Below are positions 1 through 8,923 of a stretch of 40,311 bases of DNA, one piece after another. Below the pieces are notes generated by a model that ran no database searches, was not told where the DNA came from, and worked only from the letters and a program-made list of their open reading frames with translations. How positions within the stretch are numbered: position 1 is the stretch's first letter; every line of letters starts with the position of its first letter. Origin of the DNA: an uncultured Verrucomicrobiota bacterium (GTDB lineage Bacteria > Verrucomicrobiota > Verrucomicrobiia > Opitutales > Opitutaceae). The DNA is taken from assembly GCA_903856725.1 (NCBI GenBank), contig CAIOCT010000012.1:1-40311 (forward strand), in the 5' to 3' direction. The position numbers and the translations under genes were made by a program.

Positions 1-1133
1 ATTTAACCCGTGAAGAATTACGCCAATGGGTAATCCGCTGGGATTTTAGCCCGGTTCATGCCGCGCGTCTTTGGCGCTATGGCTACCATGAAGGATTGAG
101 CGATTGGGCCCAAATGACGGAGCTGCCCACGCGTTTCCGCATCCATGCGGAAAGCCGCTTACTTTTTTCTCGTTTGCCGGTCGCCATCGAAACCCAAAGT
201 GCTGATGGATTCACCCGAAAATATTTACTCGCGCTCGAGGATGAGCGAAAAATTGAAACGGTACTCATGCGTTATACTGGTCGGGTCACTGCTTGTATTA
301 GTAGTCAGGCTGGTTGCGCTATGGGCTGCGTATTCTGCGCTACCGGACAAACAGGATTTGCGCGACACCTCAGCGCAGGTGAAATCGTCGCTCAAGCCCT
401 CCATGTCGACCAAGCGCTGCGGATAACCTCGCCTAAAAAAAGCCGGCTTGGCTTCGTCACACCTGACTCAAATTTAGGTGATTCTAAACACTTACCCAGC
501 CTATCACCACCACTTGCTAATCCACAGGGAGCCTCGCCCCACGAACGCCATGAACGCCTCCGCAACATTGTCCTAATGGGGATGGGAGAGCCGCTCCATA
601 ATTATGACGCGGTGCTAAAGGCCGTTGATATTTTATGTGATCAGACCGGCTTAGCCCTGGGCGCAAAAAAAATAACCCTCAGTACTGTAGGGGTTATCCC
701 TGGCATTATTCGCCTCGCGGATGAAGCTCGCCCGATCAGCCTCGCCGTCTCATTACACGGCGCCACGCAAGCCGAACGGGCAGCTCTCGTCCCCGTGGCG
801 ACCAAGTGGCCCCTCGACGCTTTGATGGAGGCCTGTCGTTATTACAGTGCAAAACTCCGACGTAAAATATTTTACGAATGGACTCTTATTGAAGGCCAAA
901 ACGACTCCGCCGTGAACGCCCACGCTGTCGGACAGCTTCTGGAGGGTCAACCAGCCCAAGTTAATCTTATCCCGCTAAATCCCACCTCGGGCTATAGTGG
1001 TGTACCAACTGGACAAGAGGCCGCTCGACGCTTTCAGCAAATTCTTGCTGATTATGGGTTGCCTAGCACCGTGCGCCAGCGTCGAGGCATTGATATCGCC
1101 GCTGGTTGCGGCCAGCTGGCGTCCATAAAGTAG
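1..1133 (+). CDS. rlmN: 23S rRNA (and tRNA) adenine C2-methyltransferase RlmN, 5' end outside window
   Basis: Radical-SAM enzyme that methylates C2 of A2503 in 23S rRNA, and of A37 in some tRNAs in E. coli. The reading frame is open to the first base (codons begin at position 3) and already shows the RlmN N-terminal domain, so the true start lies upstream. The [4Fe-4S] motif CxxxCxxC (CAMGCVFC) is encoded at about 315-338, preceded by the conserved cysteine of ACISSQ at about 294. The SAM-binding GMGEP follows, and near the C-terminus is the methyl-accepting catalytic cysteine in GIDIAAGCGQL. A loop of about 35 extra residues compared with E. coli RlmN separates the helix after the cluster from GMGEP. 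Ends 47 bp before the chaperone gene on the same strand, so the two are probably cotranscribed. Confidence 0.95.
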   Translation, partial: LTREELRQWVIRWDFSPVHAARLWRYGYHEGLSDWAQMTELPTRFRIHAESRLLFSRLPVAIETQSADGFTRKYLLALEDERKIETVLMRYTGRVTACISSQAGCAMGCVFCATGQTGFARHLSAGEIVAQALHVDQALRITSPKKSRLGFVTPDSNLGDSKHLPSLSPPLANPQGASPHERHERLRNIVLMGMGEPLHNYDAVLKAVDILCDQTGLALGAKKITLSTVGVIPGIIRLADEARPISLAVSLHGATQAERAALVPVATKWPLDALMEACRYYSAKLRRKIFYEWTLIEGQNDSAVNAHAVGQLLEGQPAQVNLIPLNPTSGYSGVPTGQEAARRFQQILADYGLPSTVRQRRGIDIAAGCGQLASIK

Positions 1134-1180
1134 CTTTTTGACTTTGCCAAAGGGCGAGCAGGCGCTAGGTCTGAACACCC

Positions 1181-1753
1181 ATGAAATCATCTATCCCCTT
1201 CCTTACGGCCCTGCTCACACTTGCGTTAGCAGCTCCTCTCACGGCCCAAACCCAACCCGCAGCCGCGGTTAAGACTGTTGAGCCTGTCCGTCTGGCTTAC
1301 ATCAATAGCTCAGCCTTTCTTGATGAGAAGGCTGGTATCAAACAACTCGTGAAAGTTGCCCAAGGCCTCGAACTCGAGTTTAGCGGCACGCAAAGCGAGC
1401 TGTCTTTACTAAACGAAAAGCTGCGGACCATCGTTGGAGAACTCACCAAGCTCAACGTCGATCCAAAGGCTAACGCTAAAGCGATGGCAGAGCAGCAAGC
1501 GGCTGGACAAAAATTACAGCAGGAACTGCAAGGTAAACAACAAGCGGCTCAAGAAGCTTATAATAAGCGCGTCCAAGAGCTCCAGGCTCCGATTGCCGCT
1601 GAAATCGGCAAAGAGATCCGCGCGTTCTCCAAAGAGCACAACATCGATCTCTTGCTTGATTTGGCTAAACTGGGTGAAGCCGTGCTGAACGCTAAGCCAG
1701 AGCTCGATCTAACCACTGATTTTGTTAGCTTCTATAACGACCGTCACAAATAA
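1181..1753 (+). CDS. OmpH/Skp-family periplasmic chaperone
   Basis: 190-residue exported protein of the OmpH/Skp family. Family members hold unfolded outer-membrane proteins in the periplasm. It has a signal peptide (MKSS, then a hydrophobic stretch to about residue 20, likely cleavage near the AQT region). A typical OmpH start follows (RLAYINSSAFLDEKAG), then a long Gln/Lys/Glu-rich alpha-helical coiled-coil arm at about 60-150, and the family's C-terminal beta segment (HNIDLLLDLAKLGEAVLNA). The ATG at 1181 is the only sensible start, because it gives a clean signal peptide. It follows rlmN closely and is closed by a strong intrinsic terminator. The usual Skp neighbours bamA and lpxD are not in this window, so I give no gene symbol. 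Confidence 0.85.
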   Translation: MKSSIPFLTALLTLALAAPLTAQTQPAAAVKTVEPVRLAYINSSAFLDEKAGIKQLVKVAQGLELEFSGTQSELSLLNEKLRTIVGELTKLNVDPKANAKAMAEQQAAGQKLQQELQGKQQAAQEAYNKRVQELQAPIAAEIGKEIRAFSKEHNIDLLLDLAKLGEAVLNAKPELDLTTDFVSFYNDRHK

Positions 1754-1776
1754 TCTTACAGATTAATTTAATTCTT

Positions 1777-1804
1777 AAGCCCAGCCCGAGTGCTGGGCTT
1801 TTTT
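1777..1804 (+). terminator. Intrinsic terminator after the OmpH-like gene
   Basis: A perfect 9-bp stem, AAGCCCAGC paired with GCTGGGCTT, has a 6-nt loop and is followed directly by a T run. It starts 23 bp after the chaperone stop codon and ends the rlmN-chaperone transcript, before the convergent hydrolase gene whose stop is at 1826. Confidence 0.9.
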
Positions 1805-1825
1805 ATGTCTATTTCCACCGAAAAA

Positions 1826-2812
1826 CTAATCTACCCATTTTGTTTCTCCAAAATTAGGCACCGTAAAATCTGTCGGATTTAAATTATGCGCAATTCGCGC
1901 GGCGGCCAAGGCAACCGCGGGATCGTTAATCCCTTCATCTGTTAATTGAAAGGTGCCAAAGTGCATTGCCCAACTTTGCCGAGAACCGACATCCTGGTGA
2001 ATCCTCACAGCCTCTTCGGGTGTACAATGCACCGGCTGCATAAACCAGCGGGGCTCGTAAGCCCCAATCGGAATAAGCGCCAAATCAAAAGGGCCTAAGC
2101 GTGCGCCTATTTCCTTAAAGGTGTGATTATAGCCAGAATCTCCGGTGAAATAAAAACTTTTTGCCGCTGTCTTAAGTGCAAAGCCACCCCACAGCGTTTG
2201 GCAACGATCCCATGGCCAGCGGGCAGAAAAATGCTGCGCGGGGGTCCCGATTACCTCGAGCTCGGCAGTGGCTGGGTGGGTTTGCCACCAATCGAGTTCA
2301 ATAACATTCTTTAGTCCGTGCTTATTTAACCATGCCTTATTGCCGAGTGTCGTAATAAACTGCGGCTGATGCTCGCGCGCCAACCAGCGCAGTGTAGGAA
2401 GATCAAGGTGATCGTAATGATTGTGGCTGATCAGGACAACCTGGACCCGTGGTAATTCTGTTAATTTTAAAGCTGGCGGGCGTACCCGCTTAGGTCCCGC
2501 CCATGATAAAGGACTGGCTCGCTCAGAAAAAATAGGGTCCGTTAATAAATTCAGATTAGCCTGCTGGAGTAAAAAAGTGGAGTGGCCTATAAAAGTGACG
2601 GCCGTCTTTCCTGGTGAGATTTGCTGGGGTATTTTCACCCTCAAGTTCGCCGGAATTTCTTTAGGCCAATTAATTTTACGCCGCAAAACTAAGCGCTGGT
2701 AGCTCCATTTAAGTAAGGCTGAAAAAGCCGCCGCCTGGCGCTGTCCACTGGGGTTAAAAAAACGGCGCCCGTCGGAATGATCACTTACCGGAAAGCGCAA
2801 CGCCGGCGCCAT
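1826..2812 (-). CDS. Metallo-beta-lactamase-fold hydrolase, NAPE-PLD/RomA-like
   Basis: 328-residue member of the UlaG/NAPE-PLD branch (COG2220) of the metallo-beta-lactamase fold. It shows the zinc-binding set HNHYDH (His130, His132, Asp134, His135), His194 in PAQHFSARWPWD, Asp225 in FTGDSGYN and His284 in AMHFGTF. The segments IGAYEPRWFM and HCTPEEAVRIHQD are typical of NAPE-phospholipase-D-like bacterial proteins. There is no signal peptide, so it is probably cytoplasmic or peripheral. The substrate cannot be told from sequence; a phosphodiester such as a phospholipid or cyclic nucleotide is an inference from the family. The ATG lies 3 bp after the gmk stop, suggesting cotranscription with gmk. 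Confidence 0.85.
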   Translation of the reverse strand: MAPALRFPVSDHSDGRRFFNPSGQRQAAAFSALLKWSYQRLVLRRKINWPKEIPANLRVKIPQQISPGKTAVTFIGHSTFLLQQANLNLLTDPIFSERASPLSWAGPKRVRPPALKLTELPRVQVVLISHNHYDHLDLPTLRWLAREHQPQFITTLGNKAWLNKHGLKNVIELDWWQTHPATAELEVIGTPAQHFSARWPWDRCQTLWGGFALKTAAKSFYFTGDSGYNHTFKEIGARLGPFDLALIPIGAYEPRWFMQPVHCTPEEAVRIHQDVGSRQSWAMHFGTFQLTDEGINDPAVALAAARIAHNLNPTDFTVPNFGETKWVD

Positions 2813-2815
2813 AAA

Positions 2816-3433
2816 TCAAGTGTTTGCGCTAGCCACTTTGCGACGTGCTTGTTCCCAAAAAGCTAATAAAGCGCGAAAGTCCTGTTCCTTACTCCCGCTA
2901 TGAATAACATAGTCGTAGGAATTTCGTTCTGCCATTTCTAGTTCGGCACTTTGTAAACGCCGCTCAAGTTCCTCCCCACTGACCGGTCCGCGACCCTGCA
3001 ATCGCTCCCGGAGGACATCAAAAGAATCGGGCGCAACGAAAATGGTAACGAGCCGAGTTTTTAATAAAGGCAGGCTTTCTGCGGCTGCCCGGATATTGCG
3101 CACTCCCTGAACATCAACATTCGCCGTTAAGTTAGTCTGCGCTAAGCGATCCAAGACCGCTGACTTAAGTGTGCCATAGCGATATTTGCGATGGACCCAA
3201 GCCCACTCTAAAAACTGCCCCCCAGCGAGGCGCGCATCAAATTCTGTTTCCGTGAGAAAGTGATAATCTCGTCCATTAACTTCATTCGCCCGCGCAGGTC
3301 GAGTCGTAGCAGTAACGACTCGCTCAAAGCCAGGCACCTCCGCCACAAGCCGATCGCACAGCGTGCTTTTACCCACTCCAGCAGGACCCGCTAAAATAAG
3401 AAGCACGGTGGGGGTTGAATCAGGCTTAGCCAT
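2816..3433 (-). CDS. gmk: Guanylate kinase
   Basis: Phosphorylates GMP to GDP with ATP in the cytoplasm. The 205 residues match the family length. The P-loop GPAGVGKST is at residues 16-24, followed by the GMP-binding elements TTRPAR...GRDYHF, FLEWAWV...YGT and the core strand NVDVQG, and by the lid region with Arg residues (RERLQGRGPVSGEELERRLQ). The segment usually read as xAEVxGNxYGT is AWVHRKYRYGT here, a mild divergence. It is the third gene of a minus-strand run miaB-membrane protein-gmk-hydrolase with gaps of only 3 bp on both sides. Confidence 0.93.
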   Translation of the reverse strand: MAKPDSTPTVLLILAGPAGVGKSTLCDRLVAEVPGFERVVTATTRPARANEVNGRDYHFLTETEFDARLAGGQFLEWAWVHRKYRYGTLKSAVLDRLAQTNLTANVDVQGVRNIRAAAESLPLLKTRLVTIFVAPDSFDVLRERLQGRGPVSGEELERRLQSAELEMAERNSYDYVIHSGSKEQDFRALLAFWEQARRKVASANT

Positions 3434-3436
3434 AGC

Positions 3437-3982
3437 TTAATAGGTAAAAGCTGCGATCACCGTTGCGACGCCGTAAAAGAGCAAACCACTGCCCAGCCAC
3501 CGCGGGCGGGCGGGTTTTTCAAAAAGCCAGCCAAAGAAATCCCGCACGCGATAAGGGGCCGCCGCGAGATAAAGGCCAAGACACACCCCTAGGTAAACTG
3601 CGCCAACCATTAAAAGTCGCTGCGGGTACTGATACTCCATGTAGGCAGAATTAAGCAACGGCTCGGCACTCAATAATATCAGCGCACTACCTCCACGCAC
3701 GGCAAGAAACTCGGGAGTATAAATAAAAGCCAACACTGCTAAGATCGCAAAACCCACCATGATGGGTTGCGGGGTCTGAACAAAAATAAGATCGGATTCG
3801 CTGAGTTGAGAAATTCTCCAAATAAACCAGCCGGCGGCTGAGCCAAATAGTAACCCCGCGGCAAAGCTTGATCTGGGTAGGGCGCGAGCACCTAAACCAA
3901 TCACTGGATGACTCCAAACCAGTAAACCGCCCACAAAGACGAGAAACAGTCCGGCTAAAAGCGTGGCGAGGAAAAGAGACAT
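3437..3982 (-). CDS. Hypothetical integral membrane protein
   Basis: 181 residues that I do not recognise. It is strongly hydrophobic, with about five or six predicted membrane helices (roughly residues 3-25, 40-57, 73-90, 97-110, 121-140 and 160-180). No catalytic motif is visible. A good ribosome-binding site (GAGGGAG) lies about 7 nt before the ATG at 3982. Its stop is 3 bp before the gmk start, so the two are almost certainly translated from one mRNA. The position between miaB and gmk suggests a housekeeping role but does not reveal it. Confidence 0.75.
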   Translation of the reverse strand: MSLFLATLLAGLFLVFVGGLLVWSHPVIGLGARALPRSSFAAGLLFGSAAGWFIWRISQLSESDLIFVQTPQPIMVGFAILAVLAFIYTPEFLAVRGGSALILLSAEPLLNSAYMEYQYPQRLLMVGAVYLGVCLGLYLAAAPYRVRDFFGWLFEKPARPRWLGSGLLFYGVATVIAAFTY

Positions 3983-4065
3983 AAATGCTCCCTCTTTCTC
4001 TTACTCGTTCGCTTTCTCCACAAGCTCAGAACTCTTTTTTCTGAACCCTGCACAAAGACTAACAC

Positions 4066-5421
4066 TTAAACCCCGACCAAACGAAGGGTCCCATACAGCA
4101 CCGCAGTCGTCGCGCGCTCGATCTTAACCATTACTAATTCACCAATTAACCGATCATTAGCTTCAAAATGAACAACCCGATTACCCCGCGTCCGACCAAT
4201 ATAACGTAACCCCTTCTTGTCCCGCCCCTCCACCAGCACCTCTTGGTTCGTCCCTATTAACTGGTTATTCCGTCGGTTGGAATTAGCGGCAAGAATTTTT
4301 AGTAACACCTGGTTGCGTTCCTCTTTAATGTGCTCGGGAACTTGTTCTCCCAACGTCGCGGCTGGGGTTCCGGTGCGGATAGAATATTTAAAAATATAGG
4401 CCATATCGTAGTTCCCTCGCTCAAACAGCTCACGGGTTTGCTCAAAATCTTCCGCCGTTTCGCCAGGAAAACCAACGATCACGTCCGTAGAAAAAAACAT
4501 CGCTGGCTGCACCGCTCGCAGGTGATCAACAATCTGACTGTAACGCTCCCGAGTATAAGGCCGATTCATGGCCTTCAAAATTCGGTTAGACCCCGATTGC
4601 AGGGGCAAATGCACATAGGCACAAAGTTTATCCAAGCGCCCGTAAGCGGCGATTAAATCATCTTTAAACCCACGCGGGTGGGGGGAGGTAAAACGAATGC
4701 GCTGCAATCCAGGAATATTATTTACCCGCTCCAGCAACTGAACAAACGGGGTGACTCCGCCGGTATGCTCATAATCGCGTCGGCCATAGCTCGTCACAAT
4801 CTGCCCCAGCAAGGTGATTTCTTTAACTCCTCCCGTAACGAGTTTTTCACATTCTTGAATGATCTCCTCCATCGGCCGCGAGCGCTCATCTCCGCGGGTT
4901 TTGGGTACAATGCAAAACGAGCAATCCATGTTACACCCCTGTTGAATTGAAACAAAGGCCGTGACTTGTTTTTCAACCAACACGTGATCGCGAATCGTAT
5001 TCTGTGAACCACTTTCTGCCTCGATATCCACAATCGTAGCTCCGATCGGGATCCCAGCGGCCTGGGCCGCGCGCAAATTATCAAGATAATCGGGTACTTG
5101 ATGAAATTTTTGCGTACCTACAATGAGATCGAGATCAGGAAGTTGATCGAGTAACTCCGTTCCGCGATTCTGCGCCATGCAGCCAAGGATACCTAAAATA
5201 AAATCAGGGTTCTTTTTCTTCCGATTCGCTACATTCGCTGCCTTGCCAATAGCTTTTTGTTCTGCGGCATCCCGAACACTGCAAGTATTGAGTAATAATA
5301 TATCACAGTCATCTGCCGCTCCCACCAGCCGATAGCCACGCGCCCGTAACAAAGCCGCAACAGCTTCGCTATCGCGTTCATTCATCTGGCAACCATAGGT
5401 TTTTATGTGGACTCGATTCAT
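4066..5421 (-). CDS. miaB: tRNA-2-methylthio-N6-dimethylallyladenosine synthase MiaB
   Basis: Radical-SAM methylthiotransferase that adds the 2-methylthio group to i6A37 of tRNAs. It uses two [4Fe-4S] clusters. The N-terminal domain cysteines are in YGCQMN, NTCSVRD and GILGCMAQ; the radical-SAM triad is GCNMDCSFC; the C-terminal TRAM domain begins near EVLVEGRDKKG. I place the start at the ATG at 5421 (MNRVHIKTYGCQMN) because family members begin there and an AAGGGGG stretch lies about 11 nt upstream. An in-frame ATG at 5445 would add eight residues (MAKGAFSL) and has no visible ribosome-binding site. It is 83 bp upstream of the membrane-protein gene and divergent from the gene at 5618. Confidence 0.95.
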   Translation of the reverse strand: MNRVHIKTYGCQMNERDSEAVAALLRARGYRLVGAADDCDILLLNTCSVRDAAEQKAIGKAANVANRKKKNPDFILGILGCMAQNRGTELLDQLPDLDLIVGTQKFHQVPDYLDNLRAAQAAGIPIGATIVDIEAESGSQNTIRDHVLVEKQVTAFVSIQQGCNMDCSFCIVPKTRGDERSRPMEEIIQECEKLVTGGVKEITLLGQIVTSYGRRDYEHTGGVTPFVQLLERVNNIPGLQRIRFTSPHPRGFKDDLIAAYGRLDKLCAYVHLPLQSGSNRILKAMNRPYTRERYSQIVDHLRAVQPAMFFSTDVIVGFPGETAEDFEQTRELFERGNYDMAYIFKYSIRTGTPAATLGEQVPEHIKEERNQVLLKILAANSNRRNNQLIGTNQEVLVEGRDKKGLRYIGRTRGNRVVHFEANDRLIGELVMVKIERATTAVLYGTLRLVGV

Positions 5422-5617
5422 CAAACTAAAGGCCCCCTTGGCCATGAAAAGCTAACGCAAGGGAGCTGGGGTTAACTACCGGTCTCGTTGGTCTGGTCAA
5501 CGCGGTAAAAATTACCCTAATAACACCGCACTTAACTCGTGCCGGTAATCTGTGGTTTCTTGATATTATCAGCAGCTTTCTATTCGCCAGCGCGCTGGCC
5601 CGTGCTTTGCTGCCGTA

Positions 5618-6943
5618 ATGGAACTTTCTAATCGTTCTGGAGATCACCCCCCCGCAGCTGCTCCAGAAAAAACGTCGGTAGCCGGCGGTCTCATGCCACT
5701 ACTCGCCACGGCCCGAGAAAAATTAAAATTAAAAGACCTCCCGGCGGCGCTCGCCATCTATGAATCTATTTTGGCCAGCGCCAGTGACCGCAGCGATGTC
5801 CTCATGACTATTTCTGCCGATCTGGGGACTAATGGCTATGTGCAGGAAATTATCGAAGTACTCGCTCCGCGCTATGATGTCGAAAAACATGGTGCCCCAG
5901 CCGGTATTAATCTGCTGCAGGCTTACTTAGTTACTCGAAATGCCGAAGCTGCACAGCACCTTCTTGATCTTTTATTTTCACTCGGCCGGCCAGAGCTTGA
6001 AGCTCGCTTAGTGGGATTTTCTAATGCGGTTGCTGAGCTTTTTATTAGCGAAACAGAAGCCGTTCACACCGCTGAGCCTGGGAAAAAAATTAGCCTGGTT
6101 AGTATTAGTAAACCAATTTGGTTTTATGGGCTAGAGCCCCTTACGCCCCACCTCTGGACCCGCTCATCCGGGAAACCGCGCCGGGTTGCTTTTGCTCAGT
6201 GCGCTTTATTGGGCTTAGAAAATCCGCTAGCCCTAGCCGGACAACCAGAAAACGAAACCGGGCAACTTTGTCGCGGCCTTCCTTTATGGTTAGCAGAAAC
6301 TTTTAGCTATAGCGCTGGATATGCTCCTGTGGCGGCCATTGGAACATTTGGTGATCAGTACGCAGTTTTTCCTATGGAGTGGACCGCAGAAAATCTGCGC
6401 CAATTCAATGATAGCACCGAGGGGGGCCTTGATTATGTTGTTACAGGTACGCTCCGGAATCGGAACGATGACTTCGAATTAATCGTTCGTATTTGGGAGG
6501 TTAAAAAATTCCGTGAGCTGAAATCTTTCTCCGCCCAGTGGACTCCCGCTTCAGGCGATAGCGCCTTGTTGCAACTCCGCGAGCAGCTTTGTAAATATAT
6601 GGAATGGACTGCGCTTCCTGCGCAAGCAGGCCTAACTTACTCTGTATCTCCGGCTCCTTTGTCCTATATCTTGAGTTTAGGCGCTTCGCTTTCTTTTTTC
6701 TTAAGCGACAAAGGTGTTTTGGCGAGCAACCAACAGCCCGAGAACCTCTCTGCTTTGTTGCGGGCAGCGCAGGTGAATTATCCTAATCCGCCTGCGCAAT
6801 TTGCGCTCATTGCTAGTTTACTTCGACATCCCGATCTTGGGATTAAAGGCGAACCCGAGGCCTACCAGCATGCGAAAAAATGGCTAAACTCGGCCGAGGC
6901 TGCAGCCTGTCAGGTTGAAGCTTTGCAGGCAAAATTAGCCTAA
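5618..6943 (+). CDS. Hypothetical protein with TPR-like N-terminal helices
   Basis: 441 residues, not recognised beyond a helical-repeat-like N-terminus (LLATAREKLKLKDLPAALAIYESILA, about residues 28-55) that resembles a tetratricopeptide motif. The middle third (about 150-330) is mixed alpha/beta, and the C-terminal third is again helical. No signal peptide, membrane helix or catalytic motif is evident. It is divergent from miaB across a 196-bp gap and convergent with gnd, whose stop codon lies 3 bp beyond. It is probably a lineage-specific cytoplasmic protein; a scaffolding or protein-interaction role would be inference only. Confidence 0.75.
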   Translation: MELSNRSGDHPPAAAPEKTSVAGGLMPLLATAREKLKLKDLPAALAIYESILASASDRSDVLMTISADLGTNGYVQEIIEVLAPRYDVEKHGAPAGINLLQAYLVTRNAEAAQHLLDLLFSLGRPELEARLVGFSNAVAELFISETEAVHTAEPGKKISLVSISKPIWFYGLEPLTPHLWTRSSGKPRRVAFAQCALLGLENPLALAGQPENETGQLCRGLPLWLAETFSYSAGYAPVAAIGTFGDQYAVFPMEWTAENLRQFNDSTEGGLDYVVTGTLRNRNDDFELIVRIWEVKKFRELKSFSAQWTPASGDSALLQLREQLCKYMEWTALPAQAGLTYSVSPAPLSYILSLGASLSFFLSDKGVLASNQQPENLSALLRAAQVNYPNPPAQFALIASLLRHPDLGIKGEPEAYQHAKKWLNSAEAAACQVEALQAKLA

Positions 6944-6946
6944 CGC

Positions 6947-8452
6947 TTAAGCCTCGTTTTGGGGACGGGTAGGCTCCGGCCAATCAATATGGTAGAACTT
7001 ACCCCGAGGCTTGTCTGTCCGCTCGTAAGTATGTGCCCCAAAATAATCACGCTGTGCTTGCAGCAAATTAGCCGGCAGCCGGGCAGAACGATAACTATCG
7101 TAATAAGCTAAAGCGGAACTGAACGTGGGTGCAGCAACACCACATTCAGCCGCGAGTGAAACAACCTTGCGCCAATTTTCCTGCGCTTTCTTAACGATCT
7201 TGTTAAAATATGGATCAAGCAACAAGTTCGCCAAGTTTGGATTGCGAGCGTAAGCCTCGGTTATCTTTTGCAAGAAGGCGGCGCGGATAATGCAGCCGCC
7301 ACGCCAAATCTGGGCGATCTCCCCAAAGTTAAGCGTCCAACCATATTCCTTCTGTGCGGTGCGCATGAGCTGGAAACCCTGTGCATACGAACAGATTTTA
7401 GAGCAGTAAAGGGCATCATGAATAGCCTGGATGAGCGCCTTCTTAGAACCGCGGTATTTTTTACTTGGTCCCTTCAAAATCTTTGAAGCCGCCACGCGCT
7501 CTTCTTTAATTGCTGAAAGGCAGCGAGCAAAGACCGATTCAGCGATCGTCGGCGCGGGAACACCCATATCGAGTGCATTGGTTGAGGTCCACTTACCGGT
7601 GCCTTTTTGGCCGGCCGTATCAAGGACGATGTCGACAAATGCTTTTTTCTTAGTGAGTGGATCTTTCTGTTTAAGAATGTCCGCGGTGATCTCGATCAAG
7701 AATGAGTCGAGCGCGCCCGCGTTCCATTCAGAAAAGATTGTCCCCATTTCCAGGGCTTTGAGCCCAAGCAATCCCTGCATTAAAGCGTACGCCTCGCAGA
7801 TCATTTGCATGTCACCGTATTCGATTCCGTTGTGGACCATCTTAACGTAATGACCCGCGCCGTTCTCACCGATATAAGTGGCGCATGGCACGCCACCCAC
7901 GATCGGCCGACCAGCACTAGCTCCTGTAAGCGGTTTGCCTGTCTTGGCATCTACCTTTGCTGCGACGGCGTTCCAAATTGGAGCAAGTTCCTTATAGGCT
8001 GCGGCGTCACCACCGGGCATGAGCGCTGGACCAAAGCGTGCGCCTTCCTCTCCGCCAGAGACGCCAGAACCAATAAACCGAAGTCCTTTATCTTTTAGGG
8101 TTTTCTCGCGCCGAATTGTATCAGTCCAAAGCGCGTTACCGCCGTCGATAATAATGTCGTTTTGCTCTAAGAGTGGAACCAGTCCATCAATAACCGCATC
8201 CGTTGCCTTACCCGCCTGAACCAAGATGATCATCTTGCGCGGCTTGGCCAAGGAAGCCACAAACTCCGTGAGCGTCTTCGTGCCAATAACGCCACCAGGG
8301 GTGGCAGGGTTTTCGGCCACAAATTTTTCTGTTTTCTCTACAGTCCGATTAAAGACAGAGATTTGAAAGCCGTGGTCGGCAATATTGAGGGCTAGATTTT
8401 GCCCCATAACAGCCAAACCAATCAGCCCAATGTCAGAGTGTTTTTTACTCAT
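6947..8452 (-). CDS. gnd: 6-phosphogluconate dehydrogenase, decarboxylating
   Basis: Oxidative pentose-phosphate pathway enzyme converting 6-phosphogluconate to ribulose 5-phosphate, CO2 and NADPH. It has the Rossmann start [17 protein letters not shown], the dinucleotide-site segment VFNRT, the substrate and catalytic helix [17 protein letters not shown], and the C-terminal all-helical domain ending in the region [22 protein letters not shown]. At about 501 residues it is slightly longer than the usual 470-490. I use the ATG at 8452 ([17 protein letters not shown]); an in-frame TTG at 8524 would add 24 residues before the Rossmann fold that have no counterpart in the family. The neighbouring minus-strand genes are unrelated membrane proteins. 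Confidence 0.95.
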   Translation of the reverse strand: MSKKHSDIGLIGLAVMGQNLALNIADHGFQISVFNRTVEKTEKFVAENPATPGGVIGTKTLTEFVASLAKPRKMIILVQAGKATDAVIDGLVPLLEQNDIIIDGGNALWTDTIRREKTLKDKGLRFIGSGVSGGEEGARFGPALMPGGDAAAYKELAPIWNAVAAKVDAKTGKPLTGASAGRPIVGGVPCATYIGENGAGHYVKMVHNGIEYGDMQMICEAYALMQGLLGLKALEMGTIFSEWNAGALDSFLIEITADILKQKDPLTKKKAFVDIVLDTAGQKGTGKWTSTNALDMGVPAPTIAESVFARCLSAIKEERVAASKILKGPSKKYRGSKKALIQAIHDALYCSKICSYAQGFQLMRTAQKEYGWTLNFGEIAQIWRGGCIIRAAFLQKITEAYARNPNLANLLLDPYFNKIVKKAQENWRKVVSLAAECGVAAPTFSSALAYYDSYRSARLPANLLQAQRDYFGAHTYERTDKPRGKFYHIDWPEPTRPQNEA

Positions 8453-8543
8453 AAGAGTTACATCATTAGTGCCACCCACCCGAACACCAATCTGATTTTC
8501 AGCTAAGTTGTGTAATAAACCCAACTGATGGACTTAATCAGGA

Positions 8544-8840
8544 CTAGGGCGTCCGTTGCTGCTTAGCAGCATAAGACCCTGCGCTCGGGAAAAATGGCGC
8601 AACCAAACGGACGATAGGGGTGAGAAATTTGGGCTCGTTTCGATTATAGACCCAGGAAAAGAAAACAACGACCCCTACAACGAAAATTAAAACTCCCGCA
8701 ATGATCTTGTTCATTTGCAGGATCCGGCGAACAACAAACACAGCTACGAGTATCGCCAAAGCGGCGATTCCAAGTTTGAGCCAAACCTCGGCTGGTTGGG
8801 CTTTTAATTTTTCTAAAGCGGTAACAGCAAATAACAACAT
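8544..8840 (-). CDS. Small hypothetical membrane protein
   Basis: 98 residues with two clear hydrophobic helices (about 20-38 and 45-65) separated by a short basic loop (RRILQMNK), and a short polar C-terminus. Not recognised. It lies on the same strand as gnd, 91 bp upstream of the gnd ATG. The codon pattern and membrane-protein composition favour a real gene, but its function is unknown. Confidence 0.6.
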   Translation of the reverse strand: MLLFAVTALEKLKAQPAEVWLKLGIAALAILVAVFVVRRILQMNKIIAGVLIFVVGVVVFFSWVYNRNEPKFLTPIVRLVAPFFPSAGSYAAKQQRTP

Positions 8841-8923
8841 ACTCTGTCTTTAGCTGGAATAAAGACCGAGACGAGTTCTATCTGCAAAAGGAACCCGAAT
8901 CACCCGTCCTTAAGCTTTCCTTT

